From positions 20,536 through 84,535 of the forward strand of contig JAFGAL010000015.1 in assembly GCA_016933695.1 (NCBI GenBank): a stretch of DNA of 64,000 nucleotides, written 5' to 3'. Below are positions 18,773 through 26,298 of this stretch, in pieces. A program made the position numbers and the translations under genes. Each line of letters starts with the position of its first letter. The first letter of the stretch is position 1. The notes under the pieces were generated by a model, which worked only from the letters and a program-made list of their open reading frames with translations, was not told the origin of the DNA and searched no databases. The stretch comes from Candidatus Zixiibacteriota bacterium. Its GTDB lineage: Bacteria; Zixibacteria; MSB-5A5; GN15; PGXB01.

Positions 18773-18840
18773 CATCTCTCTTGGGCTAACAAGAACTGAA
18801 GCCTGCCAGGGTGCTTCAGCATGGTCAGTATCGCCCGGAA
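18773..18840 (-). ncRNA. candidate small RNA or 5' leader (structured, ends in terminator)
   Basis: Upstream of the orphan terminator on the minus strand there is a perfect 7-bp hairpin (CTGAAGC 18796-18802 with GCTTCAG 18813-18819) enclosed by a GGGC/GCCC helix (18783-18786 with 18833-18836). Hairpins followed by an intrinsic terminator and no open reading frame of note suggest a small RNA, or a leader controlling the kinase gene. No known riboswitch signature was recognised. The 5' end is not defined. Confidence 0.35.
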
Positions 18841-18945
18841 TTATTATCTCAGTATTAGCGATACATTGGAGATTGAAAAGCATGGATGTTTTTTGCGTTT
18901 GCGCCGATAATAGAACAAAATCGATACGACGGTTAAGGGGCATCC

Positions 18946-20076
18946 ATGGCAAAACATAACCCGGTTAAAATGCTGGTAATCGACGGAGACAGGGACTATC
19001 GGACCGCACTGATCCAGGCGCTGGAGGCGATCGACTATGTCGCGGTGGTGGGCGCGTTCGAAAATATCAATAGCGCAATTGCGCAGATAACCAAACTGGC
19101 GCCGGAAATCGTCCTGCTGGATTTCAACATGCCTGCCAAACAGGCCAAAAGCGCGATTGACTCCATCAAACGTATCGACGAGACAATCGAAGTGATTCTC
19201 GTTTCGGAATCGACCAACACGACTTCGAAAAGCTCCCTGAAGGCGCTGGATCTGGGGGCTTTGTATTTTATCCGCAAACCACCCATTAACAGCGTCTCCG
19301 AAAACGCCGTCTATTTCAATAAATATCTCCGGCCGATTATCAACCTGCATTATATCAACCGCACCACCGAGAAGGTGCGGCAGGCCGAACCGGCCGCTCC
19401 GCCATCAATCGCAACGCCGCCATCGCCGACACCTTCCGGCGCGACGATCAAACGATTTCAATTGTCCGACTATGATATCGTCGCCATCGGCACGTCGCTG
19501 GGCGGCCCGAAGGCATTGTACGAATTGATCCCCGCGCTCCCCGCGGACTTCCCTCTTCCGGTTGTCATTGTCCAGCACATGCCCAAAGGGTTTACCGAAA
19601 GCCTCAGCGCCAATCTCGACGCCAAATCCAAACTGATCGTAGTCGAAGCCCGTGGCGGCGAAAAACTCCAGGGAGGCTATGTCTATCTGGCCACCGGCGG
19701 TAAACATCTGGAAATCGCCCGCAACCCTCGGATGCCCGGACGGAATTACATCACGCGGTCGATCGACAGCGATCCCGTTCACGGATGCAAACCGGCGGTC
19801 GATGTAATGTTTCACTCTTTGGTCGGTTCGATACAGGGCGGAATTCTGGCGGTCGTTTTAACCGGAATGGGCGTTGACGGTCTCGCGGGAGTACGCGCCC
19901 TGAAAGCGCACAAGAACTGCTATTGCATCACCCAGGATCAGGCCAGTTGCGCGGTGTACGGTATGCCGGCGGAAATCGTCAAAGCCGGTCTGTCGGATCT
20001 ATCCCTCTCCCCGGTCCGTATCGCTGAAAGGCTGACACAAATCGTGCAACTACGAAAAGTCGCTTCGACCGTCTGA
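18946..20076 (+). CDS. cheB: CheB-type response regulator / protein-glutamate methylesterase
   Basis: 376 residues. An N-terminal receiver domain (residues ~8-125) has the phosphorylation site Asp59 (VLLDFNMP) and the conserved Lys in IRKPP. After a Pro/Ala-rich linker (~148-172) comes a CheB methylesterase domain with catalytic Ser184 (GTSLGG), His211 (IVQHMPKG) and Asp311 (TGMGVDG). It removes methyl esters (or deamidates) from chemoreceptors once phosphorylated. No cheA, cheR or chemoreceptor gene is in the window, so it is an orphan here and may serve a chemosensory-like pathway encoded elsewhere. The start has AAGGGGC upstream. Confidence 0.92.
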   Translation: MAKHNPVKMLVIDGDRDYRTALIQALEAIDYVAVVGAFENINSAIAQITKLAPEIVLLDFNMPAKQAKSAIDSIKRIDETIEVILVSESTNTTSKSSLKALDLGALYFIRKPPINSVSENAVYFNKYLRPIINLHYINRTTEKVRQAEPAAPPSIATPPSPTPSGATIKRFQLSDYDIVAIGTSLGGPKALYELIPALPADFPLPVVIVQHMPKGFTESLSANLDAKSKLIVVEARGGEKLQGGYVYLATGGKHLEIARNPRMPGRNYITRSIDSDPVHGCKPAVDVMFHSLVGSIQGGILAVVLTGMGVDGLAGVRALKAHKNCYCITQDQASCAVYGMPAEIVKAGLSDLSLSPVRIAERLTQIVQLRKVASTV

Positions 20077-20098
20077 ATTAAACCACTGAACCATGGTT

Positions 20099-21034
20099 TT
20101 ACTCATATTGTCTGCTGAAATTGTCATCGAACGGTTCGACATGCACCAACACGTCGACCACGTCGGGAACGTCGTTGATCAAACGATACTTGACATCGCG
20201 GGCGATCTCATGCCCCGCGCGAACCGTGATTTTCGGATCAACCAGCACGTGCAAATCGACCTGAACGCCTGATCCGATATGACGGGTGCGAATCGCGTGC
20301 ACTTCGCGAACACCATGAATGTTCCTGACCAGATCGTGAAGACGCATGCGTTCCTCGCGACCGACCCCGATATCGGTCAACTGATTGAGCGCCGGCCAGA
20401 GAATTTTCCAGGCCGCCTGCAGGATGAGCAGTGACACCACAATCGCACCGATATGATCGAGAAAAAACCACTCCGGGCGAAGTTTGGTGCCCAATACCGC
20501 TATTGCCACGGGCAACGAACTGAAACCGTCGGAACGGTGATGCCAGGCGTTGGCGGACAGCGCGGTCGAACCGATTTTTCTGCTGACGGCAATAGTCCGG
20601 CGATATAATATCTCCTTGCTGACCATTGAAACGCACGCGGCAAAAAAGACAATCCATCCGGGTGAGGTTTGGTGCGGGACACTCAAGGTCGAAAGCGCCT
20701 TGTATACCAATCCGACTCCCACGGCGGCCAACACCGCCCCGATAAGAAGTGTTATCAGGGTTTCGATACGTCCATGGCCGTGCGGATGATCGGCATCGGC
20801 GGGCGCCGACCAGTATTTCGCGCCGACAATCACCACCACATCGGTGACCGAATCGGATAGACTGTGCACCCCGTCGGCAACCAGGGCCTGGCTGTTGCCG
20901 AAAACGCCGAGGATGAATTTCACCGCCGACAGCAGAAGATTGACCGCCAGTCCCCAGGCGGTAACCCGCTGAACGGCGCGTGACTGGGCAACAGCCCCCG
21001 CGGTACGCGTTTCAGATAATTGTTCCGGGTTCAT
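20099..21034 (-). CDS. cation diffusion facilitator (CDF) metal exporter
   Basis: 311 residues. Six membrane helices are followed by a cytoplasmic domain from about residue 215. The metal site is formed by HSLSDSVTD in helix 2 and HHRSDGFSS in helix 5 (HxxxD pattern), and a His-rich DADHPHGHGRIET loop lies between. The C-terminal domain has VDLHVLVDPKITVRAGHEIA, as in CDF proteins. It exports divalent metal ions (Zn2+, Fe2+, Mn2+, Co2+) by H+ antiport; specificity is not assignable. The symporter upstream on the same strand ends 21 bp before it, so the two may be cotranscribed. The gap to the convergent cheB is only 22 bp. Confidence 0.93.
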   Translation of the reverse strand: MNPEQLSETRTAGAVAQSRAVQRVTAWGLAVNLLLSAVKFILGVFGNSQALVADGVHSLSDSVTDVVVIVGAKYWSAPADADHPHGHGRIETLITLLIGAVLAAVGVGLVYKALSTLSVPHQTSPGWIVFFAACVSMVSKEILYRRTIAVSRKIGSTALSANAWHHRSDGFSSLPVAIAVLGTKLRPEWFFLDHIGAIVVSLLILQAAWKILWPALNQLTDIGVGREERMRLHDLVRNIHGVREVHAIRTRHIGSGVQVDLHVLVDPKITVRAGHEIARDVKYRLINDVPDVVDVLVHVEPFDDNFSRQYE

Positions 21035-21055
21035 GATATATGAATCGGTTCCGTC

Positions 21056-22498
21056 TCACTGATTGGACACATCCTGTCCGGAAAAGATACTGAAAACGGG
21101 AGTCGTGACCAAGGAAATAATCATCCCGATTGTCCCCGCCTGCGGCGACGGCATCTCCATCCCATACAGAACCAGACAGACGGTCAGTCCCAGCACCGAT
21201 GACGCAATGGCGCCGAGTTTGTTGGCTCGTTTGGTAAACAATCCCCAGATAAACGGTCCCAGAAACACCGATCCGATCGCGCCCCAGGAGATTCCCAGGA
21301 TAGCCACGATGGTCGACGGCCGGTAATAGGCGATGATAACCGAGACCACCACAAAAAAGGCGCTGAGGACGCGCATTAACAGGGTCAGTTTTTTGTCGGA
21401 CACGCCGGGATTGATAAATCCGGCATAAACGTCTTTGGCAATTGACGAGCTGGAAATCAGCACCAGCGCCGCCAGCGTGGACATCGACGCCGACAGAATC
21501 AAAAGTAATATCAGCACCGACAGCGATTCAGGAATGACGTTGACCAACAGCTCCGGCATCAGGGCATCGAAAATCGGTTTGCCGCCGTCAAACGCGGCGG
21601 GAGCGTTTTCCGGGTTCAGGAAAAACCGCGTGGTGGCTCCGGTGAAATAGCCGACGCCACCGATGAGGATGGCGAAAAAAGTCGAGGCGCCCATGCCGAT
21701 TTTAATCGCGCGCGTATCGCGGATCGCGTAAAATTTCTGGATCAACTGCGGCATGGCAAACGGCGCGACACTGGTTAAAAATACCAGAGAAAACAGCGGC
21801 CACCATCCCGGGGGACCGACCACTTCGGTGAGTTTGGGATTGATTGCCGCAAGCGTATCGGTGATAGTGCCCAGCCCTCCCGCTGCTTTGAGAGTACTGC
21901 CGAACAGAATCAACACGCCGACGGTCATAATCATGCCGAACACCACGTCAATCATGGTCATTGACCGATACCCGCCCAGCACCAGATAGATGGCTGTAAA
22001 GCCACCCATGAATATCAGGGCCAGAGTATAATCCATGTTGAACGTGGCCTGAAACAAATACGACAGTCCCATAAACACCGCCGCCGAGTACGGCACGAAA
22101 AAGACAAATATCGAAAGAGCCGCAAACAATTTGAGAAATTTACTGTCGTAGCGGATATCGAAATACTCCGCCATGGTATGCACTTTGTACTCCACCGACA
22201 TCGCCTTGATGCGCGGTCCCAGAAGCCACCACACCCCCAATACCCCGAGCAGGGCATTTCCGACTGCGATCCATAAACCGGAATACCCGAACCCCCACCC
22301 GACCTTGCCGGCAAAACCGATAAACAGCACCGCTGAGAAATACGCGGTGCCGTAGGTAAAGGCGGTCATCAACGGCCCGATTTTTCCACCGCCGAGGAAA
22401 AAGTCGGAAAATGACTTGGCCCTGCGCATGCCTAAAATCCCGATGACGATAATCATCAGGGCATAAACGATCAATATACTGGTCTTAATTATAAGCAC
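21056..22498 (-). CDS. sodium:solute symporter family (SSS) transporter
   Basis: 480 residues starting at GTG 22498, which is preceded by GGGAGAG at a good distance. The longer frame (to 22639) would add 47 residues without membrane character. The protein is polytopic, with the SSS hallmarks FLGGGKIGPLMTAFTYGTAYFSA in the first helices and ASMSTLAALVLISSSSIAKDVY near helix 8, which forms the Na2 region in this family. It imports a solute with Na+ across the inner membrane. Substrate is unknown; proline, pantothenate and monocarboxylate carriers all belong here. Na+ coupling fits with the Na+-exporting decarboxylase nearby. Confidence 0.9.
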   Translation of the reverse strand: MLIIKTSILIVYALMIIVIGILGMRRAKSFSDFFLGGGKIGPLMTAFTYGTAYFSAVLFIGFAGKVGWGFGYSGLWIAVGNALLGVLGVWWLLGPRIKAMSVEYKVHTMAEYFDIRYDSKFLKLFAALSIFVFFVPYSAAVFMGLSYLFQATFNMDYTLALIFMGGFTAIYLVLGGYRSMTMIDVVFGMIMTVGVLILFGSTLKAAGGLGTITDTLAAINPKLTEVVGPPGWWPLFSLVFLTSVAPFAMPQLIQKFYAIRDTRAIKIGMGASTFFAILIGGVGYFTGATTRFFLNPENAPAAFDGGKPIFDALMPELLVNVIPESLSVLILLLILSASMSTLAALVLISSSSIAKDVYAGFINPGVSDKKLTLLMRVLSAFFVVVSVIIAYYRPSTIVAILGISWGAIGSVFLGPFIWGLFTKRANKLGAIASSVLGLTVCLVLYGMEMPSPQAGTIGMIISLVTTPVFSIFSGQDVSNQ

Positions 22499-22719
22499 GG
22501 TCTCTCCCACGTTGACGGGTTGGTACGACACAATCGCAAACGACACGGTCGCTCGAAACGGTCTTCCCTCCGAAGTGTTTTTACAGACTGATATGGTAAT
22601 AAAGTCGCGTCCCAAACACAAGCGACGTTTTTTATGCAACCCCGGGAATTGAAGTTGACAAATGGAGCTGGCTTGAAGATTTTATTGATATCATCTATTA
22701 AGGTTTAGGACGACCGAAA

Positions 22720-23529
22720 ATGAAGACTTTCACTCACGATGTCTTGGGCAAGGTTAACAAACCGGTCTGCCGACTCGGTTTGTCCGCCTCATATCGCCCG
22801 GGAAAAGCAATTATCCATAAAGCACTCGATTCCGGGATTAATGTCTTTTTCGGCTACGGATTCGATACCAACCTGACCAAAGTCATGCGCGACATTCTCA
22901 AGCGGGACCGAGAAAAATACGTCATCATCACCGGAGCGTATAATCTTTTAATCGGGCATTTCAATCTTGAACGTTCACTGGAGAAACGTCTGCGGCAATT
23001 CGGAACCGACTATATCGATGCCTTTTTATACCTGGGCGTCATGAAGGAAAAGCAATTCCCGGAACATCTACGCGAACGCTTTTATCGAATGAAAGAGTCG
23101 GGCAAAGTCCGGGCAATCGGTATGTCCTGCCATGATCGGCAATTCGCCGGCCGTCTCTGTGCCGAGGGTGCGATCGATGTTCTCATGATGCGTTACAATG
23201 CCGCCCATCCCGGAGCGGAGCAGGACATTTTCCCGCACGTGCAAACCCATCAACCCGGGATTGTCAGTTACACCGCCACCCGCTGGGGGTATTTACTGCG
23301 TCGACCGAAAGGCTGGCCGTCGGACGGACGCATCCCCACCCCCCCGGAATGCTATCGGTTCGTATTGTCCAATCCCAACGTTCAGGTATGCCTGACCGCA
23401 CCGCGTAACGCCGCCGAATTCTCACAGAATTTGACCGCACTTGAAGACGGGCCTCTCAATGCTGAAGACATGGCCTTTATGCGAACATTCGGCAATGCCG
23501 TCCATCATACCAAGAAATGGTTTATGTAA
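22720..23529 (+). CDS. aldo/keto reductase-fold protein with substituted catalytic tetrad
   Basis: 269 residues with the (beta/alpha)8 aldo/keto reductase plan: ALDSGINVFFGYG (strand 2), LEKRLRQFGTDYIDAFLYL, MKESGKVRAIGMS, and a C-terminal VQVCLTAPRNAAEF cofactor-end motif. By hand alignment, the four catalytic positions (Asp, Tyr, Lys, His of active enzymes) correspond to Phe, Asp, Gly and Leu, so classical reductase activity is doubtful. It may be a diverged family using other chemistry or a binding protein. A TTGACA at 22655-22660 could be its -35. The DUF169 gene follows after 12 bp and is probably cotranscribed. Confidence 0.75.
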   Translation: MKTFTHDVLGKVNKPVCRLGLSASYRPGKAIIHKALDSGINVFFGYGFDTNLTKVMRDILKRDREKYVIITGAYNLLIGHFNLERSLEKRLRQFGTDYIDAFLYLGVMKEKQFPEHLRERFYRMKESGKVRAIGMSCHDRQFAGRLCAEGAIDVLMMRYNAAHPGAEQDIFPHVQTHQPGIVSYTATRWGYLLRRPKGWPSDGRIPTPPECYRFVLSNPNVQVCLTAPRNAAEFSQNLTALEDGPLNAEDMAFMRTFGNAVHHTKKWFM

Positions 23530-23541
23530 ATCGGAGGCGCC

Positions 23542-24291
23542 ATGGACAAGAACATCATCAGCCGGTTTCTCGACCTTTGGCATTTGTACTTTCCCAATCA
23601 GGAATTGCCGTTGGTCTGGTACTACAGTAATGAAATTGCCGGAACAGAGCCTGCCGAATCATCCAACGATTGGCATTGCCTGATCTGCGATCTCGGGAAG
23701 GTTCGCAACGGTGTCCCACTGGCCTTTGACGTAGAGTCTATCGGTTGTCATGGCGCATTGCGTTCGGCGGGATTTATTCAAACGATGGGTGAGAATTTCG
23801 AGGCATTTCTTTCCTGCGGCATCCCCGGCAGTACGAAGGGTCTGCGTTACAAGAAAACGCCGGAGCTGGTGAAGCAACAATATGCTGTTATGCCGTCGTT
23901 CACCGCACCCGGGAAATATCTGGCCTTCAAACGATGGGACAAATTGGATGAAAACGACAACCCGATGGCGGTGGTGTTTTTCGCCAACCCCGATACGCTT
24001 TCCGGGTTGTTCACGCTGGTCGGCTATGACGACGCCTCAGTCGATAGTGTCATCGCCCCGTTCGGCGCCGGATGCGCCTCGATCATTTACGCACCCTATT
24101 GCGAGCTGACCGCGGGAGCCCATCGGGCTGTCCTGGGGATGTTCGACGTTTCCGCCCGCCCCTGTATACCGAAAGACCGGCTGACATTCTCGGTCACCTG
24201 GCCGAGATTCGAACGTATGCTGGCCGGTATGGACGAATGTTTCCTGACCACCGATAGCTGGGCCAGGGTCCGCACGCGCCTGTCCGAATAA
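23542..24291 (+). CDS. DUF169-family protein
   Basis: 249 residues. The C-terminal half has the motifs of DUF169 (COG2043): ANPDTLSGLFTL, FGAGCASIIYAPY, and MFDVSARPCIPKDRLTFSVTWPRFERML. Cys residues occur in CLICDL, FLSCGIPG and FGAGCAS. The family is widespread in anaerobes and archaea, has no established biochemical role, and is often encoded near redox genes. Here it follows the aldo/keto-reductase-like gene by 12 bp, so the two probably share a pathway. No membrane segment or signal peptide is visible. Confidence 0.78.
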   Translation: MDKNIISRFLDLWHLYFPNQELPLVWYYSNEIAGTEPAESSNDWHCLICDLGKVRNGVPLAFDVESIGCHGALRSAGFIQTMGENFEAFLSCGIPGSTKGLRYKKTPELVKQQYAVMPSFTAPGKYLAFKRWDKLDENDNPMAVVFFANPDTLSGLFTLVGYDDASVDSVIAPFGAGCASIIYAPYCELTAGAHRAVLGMFDVSARPCIPKDRLTFSVTWPRFERMLAGMDECFLTTDSWARVRTRLSE

Positions 24292-24560
24292 CCCATTACG
24301 CCGATATCCGGCGGAGACCAGGAGACTTATTTTTACCGGGATCGGCACAGAAAATATAAACCATTCTTGCCATCAATTACGTAAAAAGAACGTAATAATA
24401 ATATATGGAAACAGACGTTCCCGTGCCGGAGGAGCCGACCGTTTCGAAGGAATCCTGGGGTGGGGCACACCGGACCGGGTTCGCACCGGCGATTGATTAC
24501 TGAAGGCTGAATGTGTTTTCCGGGAGCAATATAAACGGATTTGAATTTAAGAAAAAGGTG

Positions 24561-24589
24561 TTGATCTTTTGTATATTGGTCGATATATT
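24561..24589 (+). promoter_or_regulatory. predicted promoter of the RRM-protein gene
   Basis: TTGATC (24561-24566) and TATATT (24584-24589) with a 17-bp spacer. The predicted leader of about 175 nt is long for this genome and resembles the long leaders of cold-regulated RNA-binding protein genes; temperature control is an inference. Confidence 0.5.
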
Positions 24590-24651
24590 AGAATAGAAAG
24601 TTAATAATCCCTCAGGAAGATTGCTTAAGACTTGTATCTGTTTGTCAAATC

Positions 24652-24753
24652 ATGAAAAAGCGTATCGAAGAGTGGATCCGGCGCAATGGTGCGCATGAAC
24701 GCGTTTATCTGTGCAACGAGATTTCCTTGGTAAAAAGGTTCGTGTCGGGATAA
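24652..24753 (+). CDS. possible 33-residue leader ORF upstream of the RRM gene
   Basis: ATG 24652 to TAA 24751-24753 encodes MKKRIEEWIRRNGAHERVYL followed by 13 more residues (33 in all). It ends 18 bp before the RRM-protein ATG. It has no evident ribosome-binding site. It is rich in Arg/Lys/Glu and could form one helix. It may be a chance frame in a structured leader or a regulatory upstream ORF; I cannot decide from one sequence. Confidence 0.25.
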   Translation: MKKRIEEWIRRNGAHERVYLCNEISLVKRFVSG

Positions 24754-24771
24754 ACAAAATCGGAGAGCAGA

Positions 24772-25065
24772 ATGAACATCTACGTGGGCAACCTGCCGTA
24801 CAACACGTCAGAGGAAGATCTTCGTCAGGCTTTTGAAAGTTTTGGCGAGGTTACCAACGTCAACATCATCAAGGACAAATTCACCGGCGAATCTCGCGGG
24901 TTTGGTTTTGTCGAAATGGCTTCCAAAGATGAAGCGCAGGCCGCGATTTCCGGTCTGAGCGGCACCGAAATGGGCGGCCGGACGTTGAATATCAACGAAG
25001 CTCGTCCCCGCACCGAGAGAAGCGGTGGTGGTGGCGGCGGCGGACGTCGTCAAAACAACTGGTAA
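24772..25065 (+). CDS. RRM-domain RNA-binding protein
   Basis: 97 residues: one RNA-recognition motif (residues 1-~80) plus a short Gly/Arg tail (SGGGGGGGRRQNNW). RNP2 is IYVGNL (3-8) and RNP1 is RGFGFVEM (42-49), with the aromatic residues needed for single-stranded RNA stacking. Such small RRM proteins occur in cyanobacteria and many FCB and delta-type bacteria, where they bind RNA nonspecifically and are often cold-induced. GGAGAG precedes the ATG. A strong terminator follows at 25091-25124, so the gene is monocistronic. Confidence 0.95.
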   Translation: MNIYVGNLPYNTSEEDLRQAFESFGEVTNVNIIKDKFTGESRGFGFVEMASKDEAQAAISGLSGTEMGGRTLNINEARPRTERSGGGGGGGRRQNNW

Positions 25066-25090
25066 CAGAAGATTCTATATCTTACCTTTC

Positions 25091-25124
25091 GGGGAATCGA
25101 CCATCCGGTCGATTCCCCTTTTTT
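25091..25124 (+). terminator. intrinsic terminator of the RRM-protein gene
   Basis: A perfect 12-bp stem GGGGAATCGACC (25091-25102) / GGTCGATTCCCC (25107-25118) with a 4-nt loop and six T (25119-25124). Confidence 0.93.
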
Positions 25125-25196
25125 ATAATCTTTCCGCTGGCTTTTCCCGCTCGTTTTTCTATATTCCCGCCAATTATCATACCGCTTGGGGGTTGT

Positions 25197-25967
25197 ATGG
25201 AATGGTATTTATACCCGGCCGTTGTTGCCGCCGGCTTTGCCTGTGGATTCATCAATACGCTGGCTGGCAGTGGTTCGCTGATTACCCTGCCGTTGCTGAT
25301 ATTTCTTGGTCTTCCCGCCACGGTTGCCAATGGTACCAACCGGGTGGCCATCCTTCTGCAGAACATAGTCGCGGTCAGCAGTTTCAAACACCAGAAGGTC
25401 CTTGACCTGAAAAACGGCCTGACGCTTGCAATCCCCGCGATTATTGGATCGATTCTCGGCGCGCAGATTGCGGTTAATCTCAACGAAGATATCATGCGCA
25501 AAACCATTGGTTTCTTGATGGTGGTGATGCTCTTCCTCATTCTCCTGCGTCCGAAACGCTGGCTCGAAGGCCGTCCCGAAGACATGAACAAACGGTTCTG
25601 GCTGAAGATGATTATCTTTTTTGCGGTGGGGATGTACGGCGGTTTCATTCAAGCCGGAGTCGGTTTTTTCCTGATCGCCAGCCTGGTACTTGGCGCCGGA
25701 TTCGACCTGGTGCGCGCCAATGCCGTCAAGAATCTGATCATACTCTGCTTCACGATATTCGCCCTGGCGATTTTTGTGTTCAACGACCAGGTTCGCTGGG
25801 AGATCGGACTCATTCTGGCCATCGGCAATATGTCCGGCGCGGCTATCGCCGCCCGGCTGGCGGTAAAAAAAGGCGCCATGTTCGTGCGGTATGTGCTGAT
25901 CGCGGTAGTGATCGTGGCGGCGATTGCGCTGTTGGACATCCACAAAATCGTGGCTGGTTTGTTCTAA
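25197..25967 (+). CDS. TauE/SafE-family anion exporter
   Basis: 256 residues, about eight membrane helices in two repeats. The N-terminal repeat has GFINTLAGSGSLITLP and NGTNRVAILLQN, the signature of the TauE/SafE (sulfite exporter) family; the second repeat has GGFIQAGVGFF and NAVKNLIIL. Members move sulfite, sulfoacetate or related organic anions across the inner membrane. Substrate is not assignable here. The start is preceded by TTGGGGG. The Mop gene follows 84 bp downstream. Confidence 0.92.
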   Translation: MEWYLYPAVVAAGFACGFINTLAGSGSLITLPLLIFLGLPATVANGTNRVAILLQNIVAVSSFKHQKVLDLKNGLTLAIPAIIGSILGAQIAVNLNEDIMRKTIGFLMVVMLFLILLRPKRWLEGRPEDMNKRFWLKMIIFFAVGMYGGFIQAGVGFFLIASLVLGAGFDLVRANAVKNLIILCFTIFALAIFVFNDQVRWEIGLILAIGNMSGAAIAARLAVKKGAMFVRYVLIAVVIVAAIALLDIHKIVAGLF

Positions 25968-26051
25968 TACCACAACCGATTCATGATTGACAAGCCTTCC
26001 CTGCCCGATGTATGTTGTTTTGTACCCATTTCTATAATCAGGAGGTGTATC

Positions 26052-26261
26052 ATGAAATACGGGGCAAGAAACCAAATCATCGGTGAAATAACCGAAATCA
26101 GGCGCGGCGATGTTATGTGTCAGGTGCGGTTAAATGTCACCGCCGACGCGGTCATGAATTCGGTAATGACCATGGAATCACTGGAGGATTTGGGCATCAA
26201 GGTCGGCGACAAGGTAAAAATCGTCGTCAAAGCCATCAATGTTTTGCTGGTGAAGGAATAA
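26052..26261 (+). CDS. Mop-type molybdopterin/oxyanion-binding protein (TOBE domain)
   Basis: 69 residues, exactly one Mop/TOBE unit, starting at ATG 26052 with a perfect AGGAGGTG site; the longer frame from 25983 is not needed. It reads ARNQIIGEITEIRRGDVMCQVRLNV, with GIKVGDKVKIVVKAINVLLVKE at the end, the canonical molbindin pattern. Molbindins form hexamers that bind molybdate or tungstate in the cytoplasm. No molybdate transporter gene is adjacent, though the upstream exporter-like protein handles anions. Confidence 0.93.
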   Translation: MKYGARNQIIGEITEIRRGDVMCQVRLNVTADAVMNSVMTMESLEDLGIKVGDKVKIVVKAINVLLVKE

Positions 26262-26264
26262 ACA

Positions 26265-26286
26265 GGCGGGCCGGAACTGGCCCGCC
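26265..26286. terminator. hairpin between convergent mop and clpB
   Basis: GGCGGGCC (26265-26272) / GGCCCGCC (26279-26286), 8-bp stem, 6-nt loop. There is no good T-tract on either side, so it is a possible bidirectional terminator of moderate strength. Confidence 0.45.
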
Positions 26287-26298
26287 CCTGATGTATGA

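Larger units (their letters stand above)
24292..24771 (+). other. 480-bp intergenic region with a long leader for the RRM gene
   Basis: A promoter-like pair sits at 24561-24589, which leaves about 175 nt of leader before the RRM-protein start. Within this leader is a 33-codon reading frame (24652-24753). The first part (24292-24540) holds nothing I recognise; it is G+C-rich around 24420-24500 and has no tRNA-like cloverleaf. Confidence 0.5.

Noticed and set aside
18641..18952. 103-codon minus-strand reading frame over the terminator and hairpin
   Set aside because: It runs through the intrinsic terminator and structured region, lacks a ribosome-binding site and overlaps the kinase start; treated as chance.
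22499..22719. Five-bp stem GTCGC/GCGAC followed by GTTTTTT near 22606-22635 as an attenuator
   Set aside because: Stem too short and loop large; the likely promoter of the aldo/keto-reductase-like gene lies downstream of it, so it would not be in that leader.
24292..24540. Possible tRNA (GGGTTCGCACC-like bases near 24478)
   Set aside because: No acceptor stem, D-arm or anticodon arm can be folded around it.
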